DNA of 64,000 bases from Hyperoodon ampullatus (GCA_949752795.1 OX457058.1:30568587-30632586), one strand, 5' to 3'. Shown: positions 46,161-59,356, counted from the first letter of the stretch. A program made the numbers and translations. Notes: a model not told the origin generated them from the letters alone.

Positions 46161-47280
46161 ATAGGAGTGACTTCCTGGGCTGTTGGTGAATGCCATGGTT
46201 TACAGGTTGTAATTATTATGTCCACAGCAGCAAGTGGGTATCTCTGTTTTTAAATGTTGTATTTTTTAATAGAAAAGGAGGTAGCACAGAAGAGGGACGA
46301 GCAGTACTGTTTGATGAGAGCCTTCAGTGAGGCACACGTCGTGTCCCCGTGTTGCGGCTCTGGAGGTGCTGAGTGACTGGCTTTAATGACCAGGACAGGA
46401 GAGGACACAGCCTGGTTTCAGGGACCGGACGGCCTCCCTCTCTCCATCCCCACGCGCCAGCGGCAGGTCTGCTCTGTTCTCAAAGATGCAAGTGCTCTCG
46501 GAGAAGGGTGCTTAGCTGGCGAGGCTGAGAAGATTCCCCTTCACAGTTCATGGCACTTCTCGCTGTTCCTGCTGTGCTGCTTCTCTTCCCAGGACAGGAG
46601 GAAGCTGAAGGGAGATGCGCTCAGCCCAGGATGTCCAGGGCCTGAGGGTCCAACCACAGCCCTGGGCGAGAGGGCACAATCCGCTCAGCCCACAAGACGT
46701 GTGGCTGAACCCACGGCCCACGTTTTAGACCAGCGGATAGAAAGCTTTGCTGGCCTGGACTGTAGTTGTTGGTGTAGCAGAATTGGCTCTTGGATTATTT
46801 TCTGTGGTTGGAGCAGGTTAAACGAGAGGATGCTGTAGGGAGCTGCTGGCACAGGTGGATTCTAGCCAGCAGTGCTCCCAGGGGGTGAGCTTTGCTGTTT
46901 CCAACCAGCCGTCTTGTGCTGGGAGACTCCCGGCCCTGCCTTCCAGTGAACTCTGAGAACACGGCTTTCAAGTGTAGCCAGTGTCAGGGCAGAGGCAGAG
47001 ACCCCGGCAGCATTCCTCAGATAACTGCAGGCCCAGCCAACGGGTCAGGCCTCTGCAGTTCAGGGGAGCAGCCGGGTTGAATCTCATGGTCTCAGTTGCA
47101 CATTTCCAGGGAAGGGTCCCTGACTGCCCATCCCACCCCCAGATCAGCCCCCGTCCCAGTGGCAAGGCAGTGTGTCACACTACACGAGCACGGTGGTGCT
47201 AGGGCTGGGGGGCTGGTGTCCAGAGACGGCATGACGTCCCCCACATCCGTGTCGCAGGCACGTGTAATGTACATAACAGG
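44451..47280. other. Intron 2, mixed, no gene
   Basis: Contains a short L1M 3'-end fragment near 45925-45990 (ACTTTACCCTTTCGATGGGT, then GTACCTCAATCAAGCTG), a GT microsatellite at 46119-46159 and otherwise unassigned sequence. Frames of 198-204 codons near 44550-45500 overlap on both strands and carry no domain. Confidence 0.45.
46119..46159. repeat. (GT)n microsatellite, about 20 units
   Basis: Uninterrupted GT repeat. Confidence 0.97.
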
Positions 47281-48420
47281 GCCACACTGTCTATACTCTT
47301 TGTGTTTGACTTTTTTTAATATTCAATATTCTTTGAAGACATTTTAATGACTTTTCGCTATTCCTTATATGTACGTATTACAGTTTATTGATTCCTCCAT
47401 TGTTAAACATTTAGATTGCTTGCATTTTTTTCCCAAATTAAAAAATTACTTCTTTGAATATAAATCTCTAAATTTATATTTCCTTAAGATAGATTTCTAA
47501 AAGAGAATATTTGAATCAATGGATGAGAAGTGTTATTTTAGCTCTTGGTATGTCTTGTCAGATGGCTTTCTAGAAAGGTGGAGTAACAGATGAGCATAGA
47601 GCTGGCTTGTTGCATACAGATGGTGAAACTCACAGATATGCTAGAATAAACAAATGAGGCATATTCAGCTGTAAGGATAAGAGTACTGAGGTGGTAACGG
47701 GGCATTGCAAAGATATCCAGCATATGGGAGAACTTGTTTTTTTTAATACATTTATTGAGATATAATACATGTCATACAAGTCACCCATTTAAAATGTACG
47801 ATTCAGCAGCTAGTAGTATATTTGTAAAGTTGTGCATCCATCATCACAATCAATTTTAGAATATTTTCATTCCCCGCCCAATCCCCACTCCCTTTAGCCA
47901 TCACTCCCTATTCCCCCATTCCAAACCCTCCGCCCCAGCCCTGGACATTTCATACACTATGTGGCCCTTTGTGTCTGGCTTTTTTCACTTAGCGTGATGT
48001 TTTCAATGGTCTTCCATGTTGTAGTGTGTGTTAGTACTTTATTCCTTTCTATTGCTGATAGGAGAGCTTTGGTCAGCTCAGGAGAAGGACCTGTAAGTCT
48101 GTGTGGTCAGAGGGAGTGTGTAGGGGCCCCATTTGGGAGCAATGGTCATGAATTTATGGCGCTAAGTTTCTTTGTAAACGTAACTTTCTCCAACATCTGT
48201 ATGTTTTAATGGCTGTAGCAGTAGTCCTTTTTGTGGATATACCATAGTTTATTTACCCTATCCATTGTTTGTGGATATTTGAGTATTTCCTAGTTTTCAC
48301 TCTTTGAACACTGCTTCATATATATCTTTGAATATTTATGTGATTGTCTTCTATGGGTAAATTTCTAGAAGTAGATTTGGTGGTTGAAAGGATATGGCCA
48401 ATTTACATTTTGGCCATTTA
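47281..48420 (-). mobile_element. Old L1M-type 3' ends, antisense
   Basis: The segment 47735-48080 starts TTTATTGAGATATAATACAT and then runs through TAAAATGTACGATTCAGCAG and CACTTAGCGTGATGTTTTCA, the usual reverse-read 3' end of old L1s. The parts 47281-47600 and 48220-48420 look similar but are weaker. Confidence 0.6.
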
Positions 48421-49105
48421 TGCTTTTTTATTTCAAATATATAAGGTTGAAAGTTTATAAGTAAAAGTTTAGAATTTTTATATAGTCAAGTATTTCAGTA
48501 TTTCCTTCCACTGCTTTATGTTTAATTGAAATTGTAGTGATATCTTTTTATTACTGTTAATTATCATTTTTCTAATGTTAACCTGTTTATTATTCCATTA
48601 TCCTTTTCTTTGACTGTTCTATTACCATTTCCTTTTCACTACTTTTCCTGTGACTTTTAATAAGCATTTAATGTCTTTTAAAATGCAACCTTCAGTGTTA
48701 CTCTTCAAAATATTTATTCTTCTCAAGATACAAGAAACTTACAACCCTCAATTAGACATTTTCCCACACAGCTAACCCTTGTATTTTCACACCAATTAAT
48801 TCTTTTTACTTTAATTTTAGAAGACTCTAAACTGGTGACTGAAGATTTTCTTAGAAACTTAAAAACACGGCCCTTTACAAATACACTGTCTATGTATAGC
48901 CTCAGGGTTAATCTCTTAGTTTACAAACCAAAATTACTAAATATCAATTTAATAGACTGTAACTTTTGCTGACTTCTGCATTAATTTCCCATATTTCTGA
49001 ATGGCTTCTTTTTTTAGTTTCTCTACTACTCTCTTCATTTTTCCAAATTTCCCTCTTTCCCCTCTGTGGAATGAGGGAAAAGTTGCATTCTTTTTATGCT
49101 CCCTA
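48421..49105. other. Intron 2, AT-rich spacer
   Basis: No gene or confident repeat. Confidence 0.4.
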
Positions 49106-49127
49106 GAAAATCTTCCTTTCTTAATAA

Positions 49128-49453
49128 GGTTTTTTTAAAAAAAATTTATTTTTTGGCTGTGTTGGGCCTTCATTGCTGTGTGCAGGCTCTCTCTAGTTAT
49201 GGTGAGTGGGGGCTGCTCTTGGTTGTGGTGCGCGGGCTTCTCATTGCAGTGGCTTCTCTTGTTGCGGAGCACAGGCTCTAGGCGTGCGGACTTCTGTAGT
49301 TGTGGCTCGCGGGCTCTAGAGCACAGGCTCAGTAGTTGTGGCGCACGGGCTTAGTTGCTCTGCGGCCTGTGGGATCTTCCCAGAACAGGACCTGAACCTG
49401 TGTCCCCTGCATTGGCAGGTGGATTTTCAACCACTGTGCCATCAGGAAAGTCC
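49128..49453 (-). mobile_element. CHR-type SINE, long subfamily
   Basis: Antisense copy. The target-site duplication GAAAATCTTCCTTT is at 49106-49119 and 49454-49467. It has more substitutions than most copies here. Confidence 0.92.
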
Positions 49454-49879
49454 GAAAATCTTCCTTTTTATTTCACGCGTTACTTTATCATGAGTAGTCA
49501 TGGTGAAAATAGCCTATCTCCATCTCTGAATGATAATTCTGGAATTTTCCAGTTGTGAAGCCAATAGGTAATAGCTGAATAAAGAGATGACTAAGAATAT
49601 TACATAGAGGTTTAGTATAAAGAAACTAGTAGAACACAAATACAAAACTTTCTAAGTACCAAAAGAAATACTAGAAAAGTAAAAACAGAGCAAAGAAAAC
49701 AGAACTCACAATATATATTGAGTATTATTACGGAAATCTCTCATAATGATAAATGTATATAGACCTAAGTTGCTATTAAAAGTTAAAGAGTCTCCAATTG
49801 GTAAAGTAAAATCTAACTCTGTGCTGTGTTCAGAGACATACTTAAAGTGATTGAGAAGTGTTAGAAATAAAGGATTGGG

Positions 49880-50485
49880 AAAGATGTTCCAGGAAAATAT
49901 ATGTAAAAAGAAAGTCTTGATATCAGACAAAGTAGAATTTAGGCCAAAAAAGATCACATGAGACAGAGATACCATATAATGCAAAAAGCTATGATTTCCA
50001 GTGAAAAAAATGACAGTGTTTAATATCTATGCTTTTAATAACACAGAAACAATGTTCCTAAAGCAGGAGGTCTTGCTGCAAGGAGGAATAGCACATGCTG
50101 ATAAGTAGAGGCGTTGAACGTGCTCTCTGATTACACAGATCAAGTGCAAAAGTGTGTGAGGGTGTAGATGCCTAAGTAGGTGATCAGCTAGGAGACCTGT
50201 AAACACATGCTGAACTATGTACCCCAGGGATGGGGACTGTACCTTGATTTCACGTGTACATGGATCATTGATACCAGTTGACCTTATATTAGTTGATTTT
50301 TTAAAACTTCATATAATTTTGAAAAAAAGAAATAAATCAACATATTCTGAATAAAATTAGAAATTAATAGAAAAAAAAGACTAGTTTCACAGCAGTGTGA
50401 ATGTACTTGACACTACTGAATTATACCTTAAAAATGGTATGGTAAATTTCATGTTATGTGTATTTTACCACAATTTTTTTTAAAG
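49880..50485 (+). mobile_element. Old L1M-type LINE fragments, sense
   Basis: The stretch 49920-50010 (TATCAGACAAAGTAGAATTT) and the 3' end 50390-50485 (CAGTGTGAATGTACTTGACA, then TATTTTACCACAATTTTTTT) match the style of old L1 3' regions. Confidence 0.6.
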
Positions 50486-50589
50486 CCTAAGAAAAAGGAA
50501 TAACAAAAACCCAGTGACCTGATGGAACCAGAAAGAACACATGGTTGACCTTTAGCAGATCAGTGTGAATTGGGGCAGACTTTGCCTCC

Positions 50590-50750
50590 ATACAGAGCTA
50601 GGTTCAAATCATGGATTTTCCAACACCTTGAGGCCCAAGAAAAGCAGTCAGCTTTAAAAATCACTTCCTCACTTTTCAAGTAGATAATATCACCTACCTT
50701 TAGGGTGAAGATTTATTGAGAATTTATGTAAAATGCCTGGCAAATTCAAG
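50590..50750 (+). mobile_element. MIR SINE, sense, weak
   Basis: GAGCTAGGTTCAAATCATGG is followed further on by AATGCCTGGCAAATTC, in MIR order. Confidence 0.5.
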
Positions 50751-51049
50751 TTAAAAAAAAAGTGATCATGTTCTTCCTTTAAAGTTTTGGGCATTAAAAT
50801 AGTTCTATGAAGTGAACTAATAATAACCATGAACTTGACATGAACTCATTATTTTCGTCAACATTCAAAGAAGATACTAACAAGATTGTCAAGAGGGAAA
50901 TGCAAAAAGTAGTCACAAGACTCTCCAAATTCCTCTGCTTTAAAGTTTAAGAACAGGTGAGGAGTAGCATATTACTTGAGTGCCAATTTATTCCAAATAG
51001 AAAATGGAAGTAATTATCACTCCCAGTGAAGCTATAGAACTTAGACCTA

Positions 51050-51175
51050 GAATAAACCTTGGAGTCGATGCCCTACTTAAACAGAGGATGATATTGAAGC
51101 CCAGAGAGATTAGTTGTAGACTAACAAGTCTTACAGCTGGTTAGTGATGGAGCCATGGTTTGACTTTGTTTTGTG
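51050..51175 (-). mobile_element. MIR SINE, antisense
   Basis: AAGCCCAGAGAGATTAG, then ACAGCTGGTTAGTGATGGAG and CCATGGTTTGAC, is the MIR core in reverse. Confidence 0.6.
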
Positions 51176-51747
51176 TCAGGAGTATACACCAGAAGCATCA
51201 CATCTTTGGAGTAAAACTAATAGGACCAGAAGAAGAGGGATAACCACACACAAAGAAAAAGATAAAGCAAGTAAAGATAAAAACAAAACTTCCTTTATGT
51301 GGAAATTTTTAGAGTGGAGTAAGAATGTCCATTTGCTCCAAGGTGCAGTCTTAAATAACAGTCATTTTTTTATTTAAAAAAGAAAACTCTTCAATCTGGA
51401 ACATTTAAAACTTTATTAAATAATTCTTGGATCGAAAAGGAAACATGAACAGAATTCTGAGAAAATAACAATATTAAAAGCATGCTGTATCAGAGTCAAT
51501 GTGGATGAAACAATGCTTAGGAAGATTCATAGCATAAATAGCCACATAAATAAAAATCAAAACAAAAAATGAACAAAATGAACTAAGCAAAACTCTGGTG
51601 TAATAAACAACAAAGTAAAAAAAAAACAGAAAGAAGGCATTAGTAAATATAAAAACTGAAATTAACTGATAAGTAAACAGAAAAACAGAAGAATGACTAA
51701 ATCAAGAATCTGGTTCTCAAGGTGAAGCTCAAGAAAAGATAAAAACT

Positions 51748-51993
51748 GGGACTTCCCTTGTGGTCCAGTGGTTAAGAATCCACCTTCCAATGCAGGTGAT
51801 GCAGGTTCGATTCCTGGTAGGGGAACTCAGATTCCCACATGCCTTTGAGCAACTAAGCCCGAGCGCCACAGCTGCTGAGCCAGTTTGCTCTAGAGCCTGA
51901 GTGCCACAACTAGAGAGCCCATGCACTGCAACTACTGAGCCCATGTGCTGCAACTAAGACCCGACACAGCCAAATAAATAAACACTTAAAAAA
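51748..51993 (+). mobile_element. CHR-type SINE, older long-type copy, shortened
   Basis: Sense copy with GGTTCGATTCCTGGTAGGGG, ending CAAATAAATAAACAC and A residues. The target-site duplication AAAAGATAAAAACT is at 51734-51747 and 51994-52007. Confidence 0.93.
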
Positions 51994-52007
51994 AAAAGAT
52001 AAAAACT

Positions 52008-52830
52008 ACTAGCCCCCCAATTTAAAAAAAATGGGGGTAGAAAACAATATGTATCCAAATAAGATATGACAAGGCAGAAATAACCATCGAAACAGAAGAA
52101 ATTTAAAACAGGAGATTACTTTGCACAGTTCCATTCAAATATATTTGAAAACGTAGATGAAATGGACAATGTTTTATGAAGATATAATTTACTAGAACTA
52201 ATCCCAGTAGAAACAGAGAATCTAAAGGGCCCAACAATACATGAAGTAGGAAAAACTGTAGAAGAACTTAAGTACCATGCCCAGATGGTCTCACAGGGGA
52301 ATTCTTTCAAAGCTTCAAAGCCCAGATAATCTCAATACTACTTAAACTGTTCCAGAGCACAGAAAAAGAAGGAAAATTTCCAAATTCTTTTAATGAAGTG
52401 AATATAACATTAATACTAAAGTCTGATAGAGACCTTAAATGTAAAAATGTTAAGTAAAATGCTAACAAATATAATCTGATGGTACATAAAAAAGAGATCA
52501 TGATCAAGTACAGTTTATTCCAGGAATTCAAATGTGATTTATTAATCCATTCATATAGTTTATCAGATTAGGTTAGTAGATTTAAGGAAAAAAATTAATT
52601 ACGTGATCATCTCCATAGATGCCAAAAAAAGCATTTAACAACATTCAACACTCATCCCTTAAAAAATACTCAGTTTTAAAATAGGACTCAGTGCGTAGTA
52701 GCCTGGCATGATTAAACGTTCTCACATGCATGCATACACCGCCCCCCCCCAAAGTCAGCACCTTACTTAGTGGGGAAAAACTAGAGGCTTTCCTTTTAAA
52801 GTCAGGAATGTGAGAGGCCTACAACTTGGA
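52008..52830 (+). mobile_element. Old L1M-type LINE, sense, RT region
   Basis: Between 52190 and 52670 the text tracks the L1 ORF2 stretch just before and into the RT, for example CATCTCCATAGATGCC followed by AAAAAAGCATTTAACA. Many stops and indels are present. Confidence 0.65.
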
Positions 52831-54222
52831 AAGACAGAGTTAAAAATCTTCTGCTTTGGCAGATCTTAAATAAAACCCCTGTGATGTGAAATCTCAATTG
52901 GAAATATCAGTATGAACTGATTTTTTTTAATCAAAATTATTTCTCCTACCTCTCTTTACACAACAGTCCTAGAAGCGGTGATAACTGTAGCAGTGAACAC
53001 ATCCATCGCCCAGACTGTAGCATCTAGACAGGGCTCCTTAGAGGAATGGCCAGTTCAGTTTCAGCAGGAAATATTCAGGATGAGCCTGGAACATTTTATT
53101 GTGGCAGAAAACCAAGAAGTTGATAAAGACTAATGGGGTCGTGTCAAGAGACATAGGACCCAACATGAAGGAGCTCTCATCAGACAAAGATGGGACAGTT
53201 TGGGAGTCACACACATAAAAATGCAATTAATTAAAACAAAGAATATGTAAAATCCTGTGAATTTATAAGAGTACTTTAAAAGAGAGAGAAAGTCAAACAA
53301 ACAACTCATTGGGCCCTATTGGATTATTTCAGAATTAGGGTCATAGTCTTACTCTGAAAGTTAGTAAGTAAAAGGAAAGAATTGTGCCCTTGTCCTGCCT
53401 TTTGTGTTATGAACTGTAATACAGGTAAATAACTGTAACTCACAAGGGAAAGTTGTTCTTTGTAGAAGAATTCCAGCTCTGAGCTGTGGAAAGGATGGTA
53501 GACTTAGAAAATCGTCACTGTACGACCCTTGGTGAGGTAACAGATGGAGGTAGTGAAAGCACTGGGTGAAAGGTTGAGGGGGCTTCACGGTGCAGAGTCC
53601 AGGCCGTCACCAGCTCAGTCCACTGCTGGATCCTAGGACAGGTGCCTGCAACACTGCAGGCCTCCCGATCAGATGCAGGAGGAAGCACAGTGCACTGCCC
53701 GAGAATCATACCTGCCAAACACTGTACCCTGAGTTTAATCGTGCTGCTAGAGCTAAATTCTATTTGCAGAAGACATGGAGAGAAAGGAATAAATTAAACA
53801 AATGACACGGTGAGGAAACAAGCAGAGAAGTCCAGGTCAGCTGGAACAAATGCAATGAATTAATGGCATTAAATGAACAAAGATGGTGGGGGCGGGGGGC
53901 GGTGACTCCTGGATTACAGAGGCCCTAAGAGACCTAAGAGACCTGCAGCTACAGGCAACAGCTACGGGGACCCTGCTTGGATCCTGATTAAAACCTGTTT
54001 GGGTAAAAAGACATTTTTCAGACAATCAGGGTATTTTTATTGTGCACTAAGTATTATATGCTAGCAAGAAGTTATGTTTAATTTTGTTATATGTGATAGT
54101 GACATTGTGGTATGTTTTTCAAATTCCACATTTTTAGAGGCATATCGAAAAGCTGAGAGTTCCTTTAAAGTACTTCAGCAAAGAATGAAAAGAAAAAGAA
54201 AAATGGGATAGTGAAGCAAATA
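52831..54222. other. Intron 2, no recognised gene
   Basis: Unassigned sequence with a G-rich block at 53885-53903. Confidence 0.4.
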
Positions 54223-54234
54223 TGTCAAAATCTT

Positions 54235-54577
54235 TTTTTTTTTTAATTTATTTTTGGCTGTATTGGGTCTTCATTGCTGTGCATGGGCTTTCCCTAGTTG
54301 TGGCGAGCGGGGGCTACTCTTCATTGTGGTGTATGGGCTTCTCACTGCGGTGGCTTTTCTTGTTGCAGAGCATGGGCTCTAGGCGCACGGGCTTCAGCAG
54401 TTGTGCCAAATGGGCTCAGTAGTTGTGACTTGCGGGCTCTAGAGCACAGGCTCAGTAGTTGCGGCACACGGGCTTAGTTGCTCCATGGCATGTGGGATCT
54501 TCCCAGACCAGGGCTCGGACCCGTGTCCCCTGCATTGGCAGGTGGATTCTTAACCACTGCGTCACCAGGGAAGTCCC
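54235..54577 (-). mobile_element. CHR-type SINE, long subfamily
   Basis: Antisense copy. The target-site duplication TGTCAAAATCTT is at 54223-54234 and 54578-54589. Confidence 0.95.
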
Positions 54578-54589
54578 TGTCAAAATCTT

Positions 54590-56199
54590 GATGTTGCTGA
54601 GTTTGAGGGATGCATTTAAACATACGTTTCTTTCTACTTTTGAGTATATTTTAAATATTTCATGATAAAAAGTGTTGAAGCAGTTGAGAGGCATGCTCTA
54701 TCAAAATGAGAGTAAAGTAACCTCTCCTGGAAGATATGGACCATGGAAAAAAGGAGATCCACCACAGGAGAGGCAAGTGTGCCCCGGAGCCTGCCGGGGG
54801 CCCAGGATGGGAGCTGGGTCCCCCCCACCCCGCCCCCGCTTGAACAGCTTGCTGGATGTCTGGCTGCTCAGCTCCAGAGAAGCTCCCCAGAGGCAGAGCT
54901 GTTTAGGTTTTTTCCTGCCTCTGCATCCCTAGTACTTAACAGTGCCTGGCCCTGCTTGTTTTCAGGGAAGTTGCTGAGGGAGCTGATAAGAGTGTGCGTG
55001 GCTGGTTAATGGTCCACAGGGTCTCTGCTGGGCTTGGAAGAAAGAGAAATCGTGGAGAAAGGCGGGGTTCGGGCCCTCAACCTCTTCCTGAGGTGGAAGC
55101 GCGGGTGAGGACAGTGAACTGGAATGAGAGGAATTTGGTCTGGAGAAGCAGCGCTTCTTTACAGGCAGCACTGCTCTGCGTGAGGATAAGGTCTGTGAGC
55201 TGAGGGAGCCCCCCAGGTTTTGAGGGTCACGAAGCTGGACGCCAGGTTGTTGAGTTAATCATTCACATGGATGTTGAAATTATTCAGGGCGAGCCACCCT
55301 CCAAGATTTTATCATGAAAAATCTCAAAAATACACTGAAGATGAAAGCATGTTACAGTGAATACTCATACGTCCAATACCTGGTTTCTACCTTGATCATT
55401 TTACTTGTTTTGTTACATATCCATCCCTCCATGCATCCATCCATCCATCCATTTTACTTTTTTGACTTATTTCAGATAAATTGCAGACACCGTTGTGCTT
55501 CTCTCATGCAGAAGTTTTGAGGATTAAATGTGAAAGTACTGTTTAACTGTGAGATGCTGTAGAAAGACAGGATGTTTTAAACCTGGCTAAGAAGTTGCCT
55601 GACTTTAGGTTGCAAATGATGACTCAGTTCTTGAGTCAGCTCCAGGAGCTGTGCCAGACCCAGGTGGAGACAGGCCACCCCGCTTTCCTTGCTCAGCAGG
55701 GCCAGCTGCTGACTCCACGTGTGGGCCTGGGCGGCCCCTCCCATCCTGCACCCTCGGACGCTCTCAGGATCCGGGATGGGACTGCAGCCCACAGGCAGGA
55801 AGAGGAGGGGAGTGGGAAGTTTGGAAGGCCAGGGTGGTGGGCTCCAGGAGGGACTTGGGTGATGCTAGTGATCCAAACATTGACACATCTTTCTTCTTCC
55901 AGGTTGTCTTTTTTTCCATCTTGTAGCATTTTTTTTTTTCCTGAATCGTAGTTATTTCTTATCTGAGGTGGAGTAAGTCTAGCCTAGTTCTGGTACCTGT
56001 CTCTTACCATGGGTAGCGAGAAAATGACAACTCAAGGAGAAGTTCCCGGAGGAGTAGAGTTATATAGTTTATTAAACACTAAATTGGGAGCTCTTTTGTT
56101 CTCATGAACCACTTACAGCTTGAGCTTTATTTTTACCTGTACGGAGAAAATGAAGACTAATGGGAAAACGGTGTTGACTGGTTTCTGATGCAGGTTTAT
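54590..56199. other. Intron 2, no gene; CATC microsatellite inside
   Basis: The segment 55416-55452 is a (CATC)n microsatellite. Otherwise unassigned. Confidence 0.45.
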
Positions 56200-56350
56200 G
56201 TTGTCATTTGGGCTCTGTAGCTGTGTTCTGTGATCTGGGGCGAGTTCCTTGCCTGGCAGGGCCTCAGTCTCTGGTCTGTAGAGGAAGATGGTGGTACCTG
56301 CTCTGCCCTCCCTGGCTTGTGGAAACACACATAAAGAGCTACAGAAGTAG
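56200..56350 (+). mobile_element. MIR SINE, sense
   Basis: TGGGCTCTGTAGCTGTGTTC, then GTTCCTTGCCTGGCAGGGCC and TCAGTCTCTGGTCTGTAGAG, keep the MIR order. Confidence 0.65.
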
Positions 56351-56959
56351 AGGGTGGCAGGTTGCCGACCTGTTTGGACCTGGACTTACTGCTTTAGACT
56401 TAACTGCTTGTGTCCTTTCTGTCCGGGGTTCCACCTCCCTTGCAAGGTCCCCACAGCATGGGGAGGGGACAGAGGATCAGCCTGGCAGGGCCCAGATGTG
56501 TGGTGACTAGGGTCACTTAGCCTGGTCCCTGGGCTCCAGGCAGAGCTTCCCAGAGAATCGGGAAGAGCTGAGATGGCTGGGAACAGGTGGGAAACCTTGT
56601 CCTTGGTGGGGGCAGGTAGTCCTGGCATCCCCCTACCTGACTGCTCATCGACCCCCAGGACTCTGTCCACCGGGTCACACTCTGTCCCCCCCTGCTCGTT
56701 CACCTCAGCTCTTTACCTAACAGGGTATGTTTGTTTGTCAGTTGCCCCTTCCCCCTTGGAATGAAAGTTCCAGGAGAAGGAGAGCTCTTTCTGTCCCCCG
56801 ACAGACAGCCCTGGCAGAGGAGACCCTCAGGAACGTGACCGAGAGACGTGGGAGGCCTCCACACCCTGCTCTGACCACTGTGCTCTGGGGCTGCCAGCTC
56901 CTCTGCCTCTCTGATGTGAACCAGGCCCTTCGTGCCTCTGTCCTGGTTGGTGGTTTGCT

Positions 56960-57440
56960 TAGTCATGGAATTCTAGCTTGAAAAGTGTTTTCCTCTGAAC
57001 CTGAAAATCATTGTTCTACTCTGGTCTGGCTTGAGTGGTGCTGTTGAGACCTCTGATTCTATTCCATTTCCTAAGCCTTGATGTGACGTGCTATTTTCTG
57101 TGAAAGCTTTTAGCATCTTCTCTTTATTCTTGCTGCATTTCATTGTGATGTGCCTCAAACGGTGTATTTTCATCTTGGCCGGGCTCTTAGAAAGCCCTTT
57201 GGCATTTTCTAATTTTGAGAAAGGTCTTCTTTTTTTTCTTGATAAACACTTTTCTTCTCTATTAATTTGATGTTGGAAAATATTGATTCCTCTCTTTTGT
57301 CTGCAACGTTTGATCTTTTTATACAACCATGCTAAAAATTATTTATTTGTACTATTTTAAATGTTAAAGACTCCTTCCTCATTTCTTTTGGTTTCTGTCT
57401 TTAATGTTGGAAAGTTTTACTGAAACTTGTCTAATCCTTA
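56960..57440 (-). mobile_element. Old L1M-type fragment, antisense
   Basis: TTCTCTTTATTCTTGCTGCA and CATTGTGATGTGCCTC resemble the same antisense L1 region seen near 4980-5040. Confidence 0.5.
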
Positions 57441-58247
57441 GTTATAAGTTTATATGAAAGAGTGAGTCACTAACAAGCAGATTGAAGCCCTTGAGCCGGC
57501 CGGGCGGGGGCAGGGGAACCTGGGGATCCAAGTCCTCACATCTTGGCCTTCATGGACTCCCTGGTCTTCAGCCTGTCCCCCTGCCCTGCGTGGTTGGTCC
57601 GGGTGTCCGGACCCCAGAGCCTTACCTGGGTCTCAAGGCAAACTGGTCTCCCTGTGCCATGCCCTCTGCAGGCCCAGGGCTGCCGACTCTGCTTTTTCTT
57701 GTTCTTCCACAATGTGTGGCTGTCTCCCACTCATTTGGATCTGTTTTCCTTGTGGCTTTATCTCTTCTTGGGGTGCGGGGAGCAGTGATTCAGGAGAGAG
57801 AAGAGATAACATACATGGACTATCTACCTTTTAAATTAGAAGTCGGCATAGCTATTTTTTAATAGCTGTAATGATATAATTATGGATATACCACTTTAAT
57901 CTCTTTAATCTACTCACATACAAATGAAAATTCAAAGTGCTTATTTCAGCCAGCTCTTCAAGTTGATATTATTGTCCACATCAGCACAGCCGTCCCCTGG
58001 GAGCCTGCTAAACCCAGGCTCTGCTGAGTGACAGGCCCCGCAAGGCAGCGTGTGTTCATCACAGCTGAGTGACAGCTCTGTGTCCTGATAAGCATGAGAC
58101 GTTCCTTTAAGGAGACAGAAAACAGCAGTAACAACAATGATACCTTTATAGAGCTGAGTCCTAAATGTCTTTTTGTCCATTATCTAAAGAGTGTTGAAAA
58201 ATACTTCCAAGGTTATCAGAAGAAATAAACATTAATTTGGCTAAATT
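57441..58247. other. Intron 2, no gene
   Basis: A GC-rich block (57480-57780) with open frames on both strands but no domain. Confidence 0.4.
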
Positions 58248-58316
58248 TATTTGCTGTACAGAAGAAATTAACACAACATTGTAAATCAACTATACTTCAA
58301 TAAAAATTTTTTAAAA
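58248..58316 (+). mobile_element. L1 3' end fragment, sense
   Basis: TTGCTGTACAGAAGAAATTA, then CATTGTAAATCAACTATACT, equals the L1 3' tail found at 2326-2393. Confidence 0.88.
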
Positions 58317-58516
58317 ATCTGGCTAAATTTAAGCCATAAATATATCCCTGAAAGATTGGTGTGTGTTGCCATGAAAAATTGGTGGTGGTGGTGAGGTGTC
58401 TGTGTGCTGTGTGTGTATGTGTAGTGGCTGTTGGAAAGGTGGACTAAGGGCTTAAAAGGAACATGTGGATGACATCATCACTCACTGCTTGTTGTTGGTT
58501 TCAAAATGCTTTATAC

Positions 58517-58737
58517 CAGCGGTTCCCAACCTTTTTGGCACCAGGGACCAGTTTCATGGAAGACAATTTTTCCACAGACGGGGGGGATGATGATTCAGGC
58601 AGTAATGCAAGCGATGGGGAGCGGCAGATGAAGCTTTGCTTGCTGCCCTGCCCGCTGCTTACCTCCTGCTGTGTGGCCTGGTTCCTAACAGGCCATGGAC
58701 TGGTACCAGTCCACGGCCTGGGGGTTGGGGACCCCTG
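58517..58737. mobile_element. hAT-Charlie non-autonomous DNA transposon (MER1-type)
   Basis: 221 bp with inverted ends CAGCGGTTCCCAACC and GGTTGGGGACCCCTG. A perfect 8-bp target-site duplication CTTTATAC is at 58509-58516 and 58738-58745, as expected of hAT elements. It has no transposase. Confidence 0.92.
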
Positions 58738-59109
58738 CTTTATACCAGTTGCTTAATAGATGCTGTAGACTGATACACTAAAATTAAGTAGTGAGGTCGT
58801 TTCAAAACTAACTTATGATGGCCATATATTAACATTTTTTAGGTACATCTGCCCTTTTAATTGTGCCCCTTAAAAAGGAATCCCATCTTTGAACTGACAA
58901 CAGCCATTGTAAAGCAGACCCCTTGGGTCTGCAGGAGCTTACGTGTAAAAAACTTGGGCAACACTTTGAAGACCAGAGAAGAATGAGTTTGTGTAACAGC
59001 ATTTGTGTATGCTTTAAAATTCACAGTACTCTGTAGTTTCCATTTTGGCTGCCTATCACTTGAAGTAAATGTTTTTTTAATAATATCACTTTTTTCTTTT
59101 TTAATTAAG

Positions 59110-59139
59110 GATGACGTTCGTTGGCCTCCAGTGGATTAA
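59110..59139 (+). CDS. Candidate short alternative terminal coding exon
   Basis: A strong acceptor (CACTTTTTTCTTTTTTAATTAAG) ends at 59109. Read in phase 0, as exon 2 requires, the next codons give DDVRWPPVD and a TAA at 59137-59139. Joined to exons 1 and 2 this would make an 85-residue protein, or 111 from the upstream ATG. A possible AATAAA lies at 59983. Two CpGs survive in this small AT-flanked stretch. Against it: the coding part is tiny, and a matching acceptor and phase can arise by chance in 33 kb. Treat as a hypothesis. Confidence 0.28.
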   Translation, partial: DDVRWPPVD

Positions 59140-59356
59140 ATTTAAGAGATCCCATTAACCAGTCGGGAAATCCAGTTCTAGCTTCTCAAGTCACTCTGTT
59201 ACATTGAATCCTGTGTGTTATGACAGTCCAGAGCATTCCATAATGCTCTTGAGATCTTACAAATATGCTAGAAGTATACTGAATAATTAAATTGGTGTTT
59301 AAACACATTATGAAGAGCTACTGAATAGCTGCTATTCCCTAATAATCTTTTTATAA

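Noticed and set aside
46386..46838. 150-codon + strand frame
   Set aside because: No family pattern and no supporting splice or promoter signal; GC-rich intronic sequence.
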